NCBI GenBank assembly: GCA_961205875.1
Contig: OY540810.1
Span: forward strand, 6,758,001 to 6,822,000
Length of the DNA: 64,000 bases
Reading direction: 5' to 3'
Source: Sialis fuliginosa
Lineage: Eukaryota > Arthropoda > Insecta > Megaloptera > Sialidae
Below are positions 50,370-60,072 of the stretch, one piece after another; the stretch's first letter is position 1; each line of letters begins with the position of its first letter. Under the pieces are notes generated by a model. That model worked only from the letters and a program-made list of their open reading frames with translations. It was not told the DNA's origin and did no database searches. The position numbers and the translations under genes are program-made.

Positions 50370-50810
50370 TTTTTAAAAAAGTTCAGACACGTATTAAGTG
50401 ATATTTGAGGCCCGTATTGTTAAAATAACAAATTCACATATATAATATATAGAAACCTTTTTTATAATTTACTCAATTAAAATAAATGTACAGAAGCGTA
50501 TTGAGTGATATTTAAGGCCCATATATTAAATTAATTAATAAATTCACAACTCGCCCCATATCACAGATGAAGGGTTGCAATTGTTCTCACTCGATCCGGC
50601 AGGAAAAATACTTCGGGATTGTAGTTGCGTGGGGGGCAAAACAACCCTCTATCTAGCGCAGGAGTCGAGATATTTACGATTTTCTGTAATGGGTAAGTAG
50701 CGAAACAGAGATAAATTTAATATTTACAATCAATTTTATTGTAAATATTAAATCGTAAATATGTTGACTTCTGTACGAGATAGAGGGTTGTTTTGCCCCC
50801 CACACCCCTG
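50370..50810. repeat. Helitron-like repeat with internal palindrome
   Basis: 50380-50700 is repeated at 62845-63130 and 63205-63275 (ATTAAGTGATATTT.AGGCCC; ACAGATGAAGGGTTG; GGGGGGCAAAACAACCCTCT). In addition 50629-50700 and 50745-50806 are reverse complements around TTTACAATCAATTTTATTGT-AAA. Confidence 0.7.
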
Positions 50811-51193
50811 TATTATTTGTTTGTTCTGAGGGATGTTCTATACTACAAAATGTTTATTTTCCAGGGGTATCAAATTTAAAAAAACATTAAACTATTAGTT
50901 ATTGAAGCTTAAAAAGTGTGATTCAGTCATTTTATCAGTATAGCGGATAAACAAATGATTTTTTTCAAAATGGAAACCCTAAAATCAGTTATTTAAATGT
51001 TAAAAAAATATTTGCGGAGAACGAGATTGAAATGTAATTTTTTTTACAGATGCTATAAAGTAAGCTTCAATGGCCAATAGGTTTTTTGCCAATATTTTTA
51101 TTCAATGAAAATATTTTACATTTTTACTTAGAAGGGCACTAACAACAAAAATTGAAAAGGTAAATATGAATAATATATTTTCAGAACTCATGG
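50811..51193. other. no gene seen
   Basis: AT-rich spacer. Confidence 0.4.
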
Positions 51194-52103
51194 CTGGTAT
51201 ATATGTTATCGGCAATGTATGAAATACGGCATTCTATGGAATTCCTAGGTATTCTATAGAATGCCTAAAATCACCAGGCAATGTATGAAATGAATTTAAT
51301 TATATACATTTCCTAGGCATTCTATAGAATACCTAATTGATAGCCGGCAATGTATGAAATATAAACATAAATAGGGTGAATCGATCAATTTTGGTCCAGG
51401 TACAGATGTTGCCTTACTTTATGTTATAAAATACTGATGCAAATATACAATAAAAAAATCTTGGTTCATTCTCGATAGCTGTAGGTAGGTTTCTAGATTT
51501 CAATTCAGTATTGTCGGTACAATACTGAATTATTTATCAAAATAAACATTTTATATTTACGCGTTATAATAGACCGGTACGTATTAACGCGGACAAATAT
51601 TTGACTGAAATGATTATATAGTATTTAAGATTCCAATATTGTTTCTGTGAATTTGTTATTTTAACAGTAAGGACCTTAAATCTTGCTTAAAACACGTCTG
51701 GACTGATATGTTATTGAATGTTTAAATAATATCTAAGGTTTTTATTTTTTATTTTAATAATTTTATATCATACTTAATATGCGTATAAACTAATATTTTA
51801 TTTTATTTATTATAATAAATATCAAATGTTATACTATTATTTATGTGGTTTTGTTATTTTAACAATGAAAGACCTAAATCTTACATAATATGAATTTGGA
51901 CTTTTAAAAATTAATTAAATAATATCTATCTGCTTTATTAATATCATTTTGTCTTTATTTCATACATTTCCTAATATTATCTTGGCATTCTATTAAACAA
52001 ATATTTCATACTTTGCCTGAACTCGTCAGGCATTCTATAGAGTTCCTAGGAATTCTATAGAATGCCTGAATTACATACATTGTTGGTAACATATATATCT
52101 ACT
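51194..52103. mobile_element. 910-bp element with GGCATTCTATAGAATGCC ends
   Basis: Arms of about 100 bp match in inverted orientation: TATATATGTTAYC, then CAATGTATG, GGCATTCTAT.GAATTCCTAG and TCTATAGAATGCCT. The palindrome AGGCATTCTATAGAATGCCT or near-copies occur about five times, three in the left arm and two or more in the right. The interior (51360-51960) is AT-rich with no gene. A clear target duplication was not found. Confidence 0.7.
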
Positions 52104-53460
52104 ATATATAACGAAGTGCCCTGACTGACTGACTCACAATCATTTTTTTGACCATTTCCACTCATCGGAGAACCTTGAAATTTGGTATATACATTCCTTG
52201 AGGGTAAAAAATAACAACTAGTGGGCCTTTTTTGAAAAAGTTTATAAATGGGGTAACAAGGGGCCCCCAAATTTTCAAAAAAAAAGTTACAATTTTTTTA
52301 TTATTTTTTTTATATTCCTTGGGCGATATAATGTAAGGTTCAAATTTCAGATTTAAAAAAAATGAAAAAAAAAGGAAAAAAAAAGTTTTGATGTAAAAAA
52401 GTATCAAAACGAAAACCGATATTAGATTTTTTTAATTTTTTTCAAATACTTTGGTTAATTGACAACCATGAACCTGTGTCTGATTTTTGAAAAAGATATG
52501 TTAAAGAGGAGAAAATAAACAAAATACGTTTACATATAATGCGCTTTAAGCATTTACTAAATTAATTGCAAATGTGGTAACTATGGATACATTATATTTT
52601 ATTTATTATTTTTAAATGTCAGTGGCCATTTAAAATTTTGAATTGAATGTGTTTAATATATGAACAATAAAATATAACAAAAAAGAAATATAAAGAACAT
52701 AACGAATGAAAAAATATGGACAACTCAAAGTAATGAATAATTAAAATTTTCGTACATAAATATGTCAAAAAAATTGAAGACAAACAATCACAGCATTCGG
52801 ATGACTAACATTCGGCATAACATAGGTAATACATTAAAATTTAAAACTTAAAGTTATTGATATATCAATATTTTTACCTACATAGGTATTTTAAATATCA
52901 GAAGTATTTATTTAATTAACAATTAACATTGACGTAATTTTAAATGATATTTTTTTAATTGTTAGAATTTGTATATCTGTTAAGGATCCACATTTACTTA
53001 TCTATGTATGCAAGCATCTGTACCAATCTGTATATCATACATCTAAAATGTCAATGTGTATCTACTGTGCTCTAACTTTTAAATAGTTGAACTGATTTCA
53101 AATGATTTATTGCGAATTGTTCGAATACAGTGACAAAATTCGTTTAATTTACAAGAATATTTGATTTTAAAAAAGGTTAATCTTTTTTAATACGAAATGT
53201 AGGTAGGTATATACTAATATATAGTTAATTGTAATTAATTGTAGAAAGGATGTACAACAAGAATGTATACAAGCTACTAATAATATATTTATATAGAAAC
53301 ATTGATTTAATTTAGATGACTTTTTGAAAGACACGAGGAGAAAAACCGAAAATGAAATTATTTTTAATATTCATAAAATGTTATTTCAAATCATGTAAGT
53401 ATATACAATATATTTAAAAGTCAGCATTATTCCATTATCATAAAAAAGTAATTATCATCT
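52104..53460 (+). repeat. Helitron-like 5' part (52104-52560), then no gene
   Basis: It begins TCTACTATATATAACGAAGT, then GCCCTGACTGACTGACTCAC, the widespread start of this insect repeat class, and continues with ACCTTGAAATTTGGTATATA. No CTAG end was located, so it is 5' only. Overlapping minus-strand frames (52055-52407) are shadows. 52561-53460 is AT-rich with nothing seen. Confidence 0.5.
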
Positions 53461-53600
53461 GTAGGCTTTCATGGCTGTTCATATATGAACTTTGGTTTCC
53501 GAACTGATGTCAACGTTTAAATGTTTTTTTGTTGCCGTTGAACATATGTATGGCTTGATGTTTCGACTTCCATGTCGGAGTCTTTTTCATATAAGACTAA
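53461..53600 (-). repeat. diverged copy of the 12.4-kb hammerhead-like repeat
   Basis: Starts GTAGGCTTTCATGGCTGTTC and ends with TTTCGACTTCCATGTCGGAG-TCTTTTTCA, the same order as the complement of 12424-12525. The core bases are degraded (GAAAA in place of CTGAAGA), so it should be inactive. Confidence 0.55.
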
Positions 53601-53676
53601 AGGTATGTGTAATACAGGGTGACAGATTAAGAGTAACCCATTCTTAATTAATAATATCGAAATAAGTAATCACTAA

Positions 53677-54483
53677 GGGTGCGTTCCAGATGGCACTTGT
53701 AACGTTACGATCGTTGATTACATCGTTCCGTCTTGAAACGATCATGACGTGTCAAATATTCTGAATGATGCAATTGTAAGAACCAATGAGTGTCAGTTAA
53801 AGCCAGAAATTAAACCGGATATATCTGATACAATTCCTTATACGTATATACCAAAGTTGTAAACAACGGAGCCAGCGGACATCTGTCAGGAGAGTAAGTC
53901 CCTCCTTTTTTATAATTTAATTAAATATCCTTAAGATTCTTTGTTTACCGGGGTTCATATTTTTCATCGTTGAAATGATTTGCATTATTTTGTGATTGTT
54001 GCAGAAATCAAAATTTGCATTTTACAATAATTTCTACAATCAAAATTATTTCTATGCCGGATAGTTAAAATATTTAAAAAAAAACTATTATAATAATGTT
54101 TTTTAACTGTGATATTTTTCTTTGTTCTGTATTATTTTTAGTTTTGAACGAGTTAAAATTAAAAAAATTACCAAAAAAAACATTTATTTTTTCAGTTAAT
54201 ACGATAAGGAGTTAAAACTAACAGGGAATTGCTTAAGAGGTTCACGTGCGTTACTTTCCTTCAATAACAATTTCACCGAAGAACCTCATTATGTTCTGAT
54301 GAAGAAAGTATTCAGTCAAATATTTGGTGTTCCTAACCACCACCCAAAGAACCAGCCGTTCTTCAATAATGTTTACACATTCAGTGTTTTGGATAATCAT
54401 ATATGGTTCAGGAACTTCCAGATACTGTCAGAAGACGGCGCTTTGGCTGAAATAGGGTCTAGATTCATCCCTGGAACGCACCC
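53677..54483 (+). mobile_element. PIF/Harbinger-like element carrying a host exon
   Basis: The ends GGGTGCGTTCCAG and CTGGAACGCACCC are perfect 13-bp inverted repeats. They are flanked by TAA (53674-53676) and TTA (54484-54486); 3-bp TWA duplications are the PIF/Harbinger rule, here with one mismatch. The interrupted neighbour reads CACTTAGTG on its intact side, consistent with insertion at TTA. The 807-bp interior has no transposase; its right third is a BRX1 exon (54200-54487). It resembles Pack-type elements known from plants (Pack-MULEs). Class assignment is by end sequence and target only. Confidence 0.75.
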
Positions 54484-54487
54484 TTAG
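54200..54487 (+). pseudogene. BRX1: captured exon of BRX1 (ribosome biogenesis, Brix domain)
   Basis: An uninterrupted frame reads ELKLTGNCLRGSRALLSF, then EEPHYVLMKKVFSQIFG, QPFFNNVYTFSVLDNHIWFR and NFQILSEDGALAEIG. I recognise this, in order and with good agreement, as the central Brix domain of BRX1, a nucleolar protein needed for 60S ribosomal subunit assembly. A TTTATTTTTTCAG tract at 54183-54195 looks like the original intron end; an in-frame TAA follows at 54197. After the EIGSRFI segment the reading runs into the transposon end, adding PGTHP and a stop, so the rest of the domain is lost. No upstream exon or ATG of BRX1 is visible. It is a captured fragment, not the functional gene. 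Confidence 0.85.
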
Positions 54488-54523
54488 TGGGCCTAATTTT
54501 AACTATCAAATCTTTTGTGAACC

Positions 54524-54772
54524 TTAAAGTTTTTGTAAAAATGGTGTTATGGCCGATTGATGGTTTTCGACAGACGAGTAACACAAATTCTGTTTATTCC
54601 TCTTGCCAAGAAATTGGAAATGCGCTTCGTTGCTCATAATTATGATGTTAACAAAATTATTCCCTCTATCTAAAATCCAACGACTGAAATCCAAACATGT
54701 GTTTAAGTCATTTGGAAAAAGTTTTTGAGCGTTTTGCCATTTGTATGGATGAAAGTGTAAATCTTTCTTCAA
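54524..54772 (-). pseudogene. Tc1/mariner (IS630-type) transposase remnant
   Basis: The minus-strand frame contains KKDLHFHPYKWQNAQKL and, after a short gap, IIIMSNEAHFQFLGKRNKQN. The DLHxHPYK linker followed by (S)DEAHFxLxGxxNKQN is typical of insect Tc1/mariner-related transposases, where the D of DEAHF is catalytic; here it is N (SNEAHF), so the protein would be inactive. Diverged upstream text (to about 54910) keeps VKKNKQ-like fragments with stops. The missing front and end match the short size of the host element. Confidence 0.75.
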
Positions 54773-55016
54773 AATTAGATTTGATTGATTAAAATTTGCT
54801 TCAATCCTGTTTGTTTTTCTTCACCGATTCACTTCCAATTGTCTTGCGATTTGAAGCCACGGGAACATTTAATTGTTGCCGGAACCACCACTGAGTCTGA
54901 ATAATTTAATTGGTTAAGGTTAACAAAAGATTTTACAGTTAAAATTAGGTTCACTAAGTGATTACTGTTTTCGATATCATTAATTAAAAATGGGTCACTC
55001 TTAATTTGTCACTCTT

Positions 55017-55239
55017 TATATTAATTTGAAACATTTTTAATTCTATAGTTATGGCGTAAAAGTTATAAAACAATTTTTTATCGTTGTCGTATCAAAAACA
55101 AATGTGATATAAGTATGTAATATATTTTTATACGACAAGAGTTTAAAACATATCAAACAAAAAGACTACGCCAATCGTTCATACTTAGGATACACCAACA
55201 TGTCAAGGCGAAATTCAACATTAAATTAAAAATTTTATT
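55017..55239. other. no gene seen
   Basis: AT-rich spacer. Confidence 0.4.
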
Positions 55240-55850
55240 ATTTGTTGATCTGGAAATTATTATATTCCAATATTAGAAGTAAATTTTTTAATGAGAGTTT
55301 CGAGTTATAGAGGTTATAGTTAGGTGACATCGATAGAGAAACCATAGATGTGAACGGATTTTGATTTATCGAGATTCGACTTATAATAATGTGTGTATTT
55401 TTTTTAAATTAAATAATTTGGTGTGAATTTTGTTTTAAATTAAAATTTTGAAAATAATTAACTTGGAAATTACTGTATTCCAATATAGATATAATTGAAC
55501 AGAAAAAAAATTAAATAATTTTTACTTTAGAGATTAAATTTATAAACCCGAGTAACACCGGGTCCAAAGCGTTAGTTATGTAAGGATTCCTTCATATTCA
55601 TAAAGATACAAAATAAGTACATATCATGCTGCGGGGACATATCTTATAGAAAATCGGAAGGCTCTGTAACGAGGAGACTTTGTATGAACTTGATTTCTGG
55701 GCTGTTATCCATGACATTGTATTAAAAAACTTGAAAATTAATTGATTCCAATATAGAAATACTTTAATTGAAAAAAATTATTACAGAATCTTTACTTTAC
55801 AGATTAAATGTATATACTCGAGTAACACCGGGTCCAGCGCGCTAGTTATG
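55240..55850 (+). repeat. tandem ~270-bp repeat with Helitron-like ends
   Basis: The end segment CGAGTAACACCGGGTCCA, then GC.TAG, recurs exactly 270 bp apart (55550 and 55820). ATTCCAATAT recurs at 55264, 55477 and 55745. Each end has an ACCCG...CGGGT-type stem and TTAG (55572-55575) or CTAG (55842-55845), resembling a Helitron 3' end. A third copy of the end is at 43540-43574. Confidence 0.6.
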
Positions 55851-55860
55851 TATATTATTA

Positions 55861-56820
55861 TTATATTATAATATATGATTATCTATTATCATATATATCT
55901 ATGTGCAAATATATATAACAATATATTTTCGGAGCTGAGGGATGATATATGTTAATGTATGATAGTATATTATCAGATATGTCTATATATTAATATATAT
56001 ACCGATATAATTTGAGCTCTGAGGGTTGATATATATATTAAGACATCGCTATATATTATCAGATATGTCAATATATAAATATATATAACGATATATTTTG
56101 AGCTCTGAGGGTTGATATATATATTAAGACATCGCTATATATTATCAGATATGTCTATATATTAATATATATAACGATATATTTTGAGCTCTGAGGGTTG
56201 ATATATATTAAGACATCGCTATATATTATCAGATATGTCAATATATTAATATATATAACGATATATTTTGAGCTCTGAGGATTGATATATATATTAAGAC
56301 ATCGTTATATATTATCAGATATGTCAATATATTAATATATATTACGATATATTTTCAGCTCTGAGGGTTGATATATATATTAAGACATCGCTATATATTA
56401 TCAGATATGTCAATATATTATTATATATTACGATATATTTTGAGCTCTGAGGGTTTATATATTTATTAAGACATCGCTATATATTATCAGATATATTAAT
56501 ATATAAATATATATTACAATGTATTCTTGCATCTGTAGACTGATATATATTAAGACATTTATATATATTATGAGATATATTAATATATTAATATATATTT
56601 AAAATAAATGTATATTAAGACATAACCATATATAATCAGACATTTCTTTGTATAAGTATATATAACAATATATTTTAAGCTCTTTATATTAAGATATTAC
56701 TATACATTATCAGACATATCGACATATAGTAATATATTTTTGGCTCAAAAATTAATATATTACCATATATAACGATATGCGAACATATCTTATAATATAT
56801 CGTTATATATTATCATTTTT
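55861..56820. repeat. 86-bp AT-rich satellite array
   Basis: The marker GAGCTCTGAGGGTTGATATA starts at 56014, 56100, 56186, 56270, 56356 (one base changed) and 56442: spacing 86, 86, 84, 86, 86. Each unit holds AAGACATCGCTATATATTAT, CAGATATGTC and AACGATATAT. Units decay toward 56820, where the array merges into the element end. It forms the right subterminal array of the 9.76-kb element; its CTCTGAGGG marker recalls CTCCGAGC of the left array. Confidence 0.9.
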
Positions 56821-56827
56821 TCCCGGG

Positions 56828-58030
56828 GAATCTTTTTTGAAGAACATTCAATTTTGTATAATATAGATTACCATAACGTTTGTTGTAAAATATTCCCTTA
56901 TAAAGATTTATCTCAATTTGCTTTAAAAATCGTTATTTAAAAAAAATCGATATTTACTATAACACATTAAATGTCAGTTCGACGTTTACATAGCAGAAAA
57001 ATAACTACCTTTGGTGAATTTAGTAAAGTCATTATATTATAAAATTGATTATATTAGCTATCTATTGGTTTTGCTTCTTCGTAATATCGAAGATACGAGA
57101 AGCTATGTGATCGTTTCAGATTGAGACAAAAAAAATGTTCTCCAATTTCAAAATTTTAAATTGATTTATCCGTTTCACGTCAAGACAAACACTTTTCGTT
57201 CCGTGTCTGTCTGTCTGTCCGTCCGTCCGTCCGTCCATCCGTCTGTCCCCTGAATCCTTGTCACACGCATAACTCATGAACCACTGAACCGATATTATTG
57301 AAACTTGGTCGGATGGTTGGGTTTGATTTGAGGACGGTCCCATTTCAAAATCATCAAAATCGTGTGTAAGGGGGAGGGGCGACACCCTAAAATATTTCTT
57401 TTTTCAAGATATCTCAAGAACGACACATGTTACGAGAAAATTTTATAGAATATTTTTTGTAGAGCATTAAATTTCCTATAATATGGGTCTACTACGTTTG
57501 TTGTAAAATATTCCCTTACAAAGATTTATCTCAATTTATTTTAAAAATTCGTGTTTTGTTTTTCTAAATTGATATTTGATTGGATATATTAAATGTCATT
57601 AAGACGTTTTAAATGTCATTTTGGCGTTTTAAATATCACTTTGACGTTTTAAATGTCATTTTGACATTTGAAATTGTCAAAAATTTAAAAATATATGAAA
57701 AAATATTCAGGTGCGTTTTAAGAAAAATTTCGAACTAAGATTTTTTAGTAAAATTTGTATAAAAATTAAATGGTTAATTAATGCCAGGTAATTTATCTGA
57801 ACACTATCGGTTTTAGTAAATTTAGCACGAGGAAGCACTGTGCATTTACTTGGCAGATGTTTTTTATGTATTGCTCTATGATTATTCCCTAATATTACCG
57901 GGTAAGACGTAGTTCTACTTAAAAAAAATGGTTAGAAAAAAATTGAAACTGGAAAAATTAAATTTTTTACAAAATTTCTTATTTGTATGTGGCCCGCGGT
58001 GCAATTTGGGTTGGCCAGGCCTGATTTAGA
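56828..58030 (+). repeat. right part of the split repeat plus a second copy
   Basis: 56828-57050 continues 47064 (AATCTTTTTTGAAGAACATT; AACGTTTGTTGTAAAATATT-CCC). From about 57060 a second, uninterrupted copy runs to about 58020, with a (GTCC)n run at 57205-57247 and repeated AAATGTCATTTTGACGTTT units (57585-57670). It ends near GGTTGGCCAGGCCTG, a hAT-like terminus. No gene; the 89-codon minus-strand frame 57116-57385 is a shadow. Confidence 0.7.
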
Positions 58031-58879
58031 GTATCAATTGGTGAATATTTTATAACAAAATAAAAAAAATTGAAAAATGGCGTAGTTATAAGATATCCCA
58101 CAGAGCGCCTCTATCGTGACTTTTGCAGACGGTGGAATTTATAACGTTGTCAAGGTTCGTCAGAAATAAAAAAATAAATTATGTGTGTGCAATTGAGAGT
58201 TTAATTATAACACGCTGATGTGCTATTTTTTCTTTTAGGTTTGTTTTTTGAAACTTTTATCTTGAAAACTACTCAATCGATTTTTTTCAAATTCATATCA
58301 TATCATAATATTATCTACAAAGTAGCAGAAGATTGTTTTGATCATATGCACTAAGTATATTGCTTATTTATATTATTATTATTATTTATATTAATATCCA
58401 GGACAAAAAATATAAAATATGACTTTTGTTTCAGAAATTTATTTTTACCCGTTTTTAAAATAATTGCCTGGTCCTTTGAATCTGTAAGTGTGTAAATGAA
58501 AATTTGCACAGATCGAAATTGCCAGTTATAAATACGATATGAGATGAGACTTGATGCTTTAATACACAAATAGTGAATCAAATATTATGTACCTATACGT
58601 GTATTACAACAAATAGTGTTCTTTTTGAAGAATTTCCACAGAATTAGCTATTAAACATTGCCTTCAGCGCTATGTTTTACTCACTACATGTAACAAATCA
58701 TCACAGCTAAAACATGGTACGTAGCATAAAAACCTAACTCTTGTCGCTCAACTCGTGTAAGAAATATTGCGCTCATGTTTTTCATAAACTTCCCACAACT
58801 TGACAGAGAAACGTACGCACATACGGGCATACACACATACACACAAACGTCTTAAGAAATATTTAATTTAGTGCATATT
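58031..58879. other. no gene; (TTA)n run
   Basis: A TAT/TTA triplet run is at about 58370-58387. The text AAAACTACTCAATCGATTTT is a common repeat phrase. The minus-strand frame 58351-58581 is unrecognised. Confidence 0.4.
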
Positions 58880-59279
58880 TCGCACTAACACGAGGATGGG
58901 GGAGGAACGTCGCGTCGCCAGGCAGTCGTTGAAAACAAAGATAAATACTGACACTTGCCGGCGCGTACTTTGAATATGAATAAATGTATTTGAATATTTA
59001 AAATAAGACACGTACATCATTTCCAGCGGCGCTGAGGCGTCGCGAACACGCGTGTGAGAGAGAGGGCGCTACTAGCTCGTCATCTTCTGTTACTCGCGTA
59101 ACGCGTGACTACCACGGGGACTGTTGTGTGTGTGTGTAGTAGATTACAGTGGACTGGTTTCTTTGACAAGGAGTACTAATATCTAATTTTAACATCTTGC
59201 ATGAATTTTACATCACATAAGGAAAGTTCTACACAGAAAAAACTTTCATGTTTATCTTGAATTAATTGAACATGCACAG
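58880..59279 (+). promoter_or_regulatory. CpG-rich block, possible promoter and first exon
   Basis: The block is clearly GC- and CpG-richer than its surroundings (GAACGTCGCGTCGCCAGG; AGCGGCGCTGAGGCGTCGCG; ACTCGCGTAACGCGTGAC) and unlike any repeat here. It contains a GAGAGAGAG run and a (GT)n run at 59126-59139. It ends in AACATGCACAG followed by GTAAAT at 59280, a plausible splice donor. No ATG-started frame of note is present, so it would be an untranslated exon. No core promoter box is convincing. Confidence 0.35.
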
Positions 59280-59327
59280 GTAAATTTGAAATGTTTAATA
59301 CTTTGAATCCCTTGTATTATAAACGAT

Positions 59328-59437
59328 TATCTATGGATTGTGCGTTAAATTGAAACTACTTTGATAAAATCCATAGATAACATAAACAGAACTGTCAAAC
59401 TTATACCACGTAGTCTTGACGTAGTGGTATATGTTTG
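59328..59437. repeat. two adjacent hairpins
   Basis: TATCTATGGATT (59328-59339) pairs with AATCCATAGATA (59368-59379). CAAACTTATACCAC (59396-59409) pairs with GTGGTATATGTTTG (59424-59437) apart from one mismatch. Confidence 0.75.
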
Positions 59438-59587
59438 ATGGTATAGGTAAAAAATATAGGTTAATAAATATCGGTTCAGTGGACGTGGAACCTAAAATGG
59501 AAAAATCAAGTGATAATTTTTAAATAATAGAACAATTTTTCCCCTATTCCTTCTTATATGACGAGGAAGCAAAAATAAATATCTGCC

Positions 59588-59752
59588 ATGGGAAGCCACG
59601 AGACTTTCTTATACGTAATACTGAGAGTGAACAATGCATGTGATTTTGATTTTATTAACACGTATTTCTGACAAACTAATTAACCGGAAATGAATTACCC
59701 CTCACTGTTTACTCTCAGTATTACCTATAAGAAAGTCCCGTATACGTATGGG
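59588..59752. repeat. 165-bp MITE
   Basis: Arms GGGAAGCCACGAGACTTTCT-TATACGTAATACTGAGAGT and their complement GGGACTTTCTTATAGGTAAT-ACTGAGAGT. A loose partial copy (AAGTATAAGAAAGTCC) is at about 59784-59799. Confidence 0.7.
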
Positions 59753-60034
59753 AAACACGTACACTCTTCAATCTCTATAATAAGTATAAGAAAGTCCAAT
59801 GACACTCATAGTAGATATTTCTGCTGTGTTATGAAATATTATTAATTTTTTAAAAAACCAACTAAAAAAAATATGCGGAGTTGCCGAGGATATATCGAAG
59901 TTTTCAACGAGTCGATATTTGAATGTATATTGTGCAGTCAATGGTGATACGACAAATGCACTTCATATTCCGGCATTGAGCCGTACAGATACAAGATATG
60001 CTCGTAAAATTATGCGCACTTTTATACACTCTCA
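59753..60034. other. no gene seen
   Basis: AT-rich spacer. Confidence 0.4.
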
Positions 60035-60072
60035 TGCGCACTCTTAGAGACTGGTATCTGTAAGAGTGCGCA
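60035..60072. repeat. perfect 12-bp stem hairpin
   Basis: TGCGCACTCTTA (60035-60046), 14-nt loop, TAAGAGTGCGCA (60061-60072). The same GTGCGCACTCTTAGAG word occurs again at 60229-60246. Confidence 0.8.

Larger units (their letters stand above)
53615..55016 (-). mobile_element. deleted Tc1/mariner-type element, interrupted
   Basis: The ends CAGGGTGACAGATTAAGAGT-AACCCATT and the complement of AAGAGTGACAAATTAAGAGT-GACCCATT align for about 60 bp, through ATATCGAAA and AGTAATCACT. TA flanks both sides (53613-53614, 55017-55018). A transposase remnant lies inside on the minus strand (54524-54772), which fits the TA duplication. The Harbinger-like element 53677-54483 is inserted in its right-end subterminal region (in transposase orientation). 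About 590 bp of its own sequence remains. Confidence 0.85.
47065..56827. mobile_element. 9.76-kb CCCGGG element with tandem-array ends
   Basis: The left end CCCGGGAAAAAATGATAATA and the complement of the right end agree for 23 bases and again, after four mismatches, over ATATATTATAAGA. GA flanks both sides (47063-47064, 56828-56829). Joining the flanks restores the continuous repeat seen at 57418-57540, so this is a true insertion with a 2-bp duplication. Both subterminal regions are AT-rich tandem arrays (47090-47580 and 55861-56820). The 8-kb middle contains later insertions, listed separately, and no transposase of its own that I can see. The form recalls Drosophila Foldback elements, but Foldback makes 9-bp duplications. 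Confidence 0.8.

Noticed and set aside
52055..52407. Overlapping minus-strand frames
   Set aside because: Shadow of the Helitron-like repeat that begins with CTGACTGACTGA.
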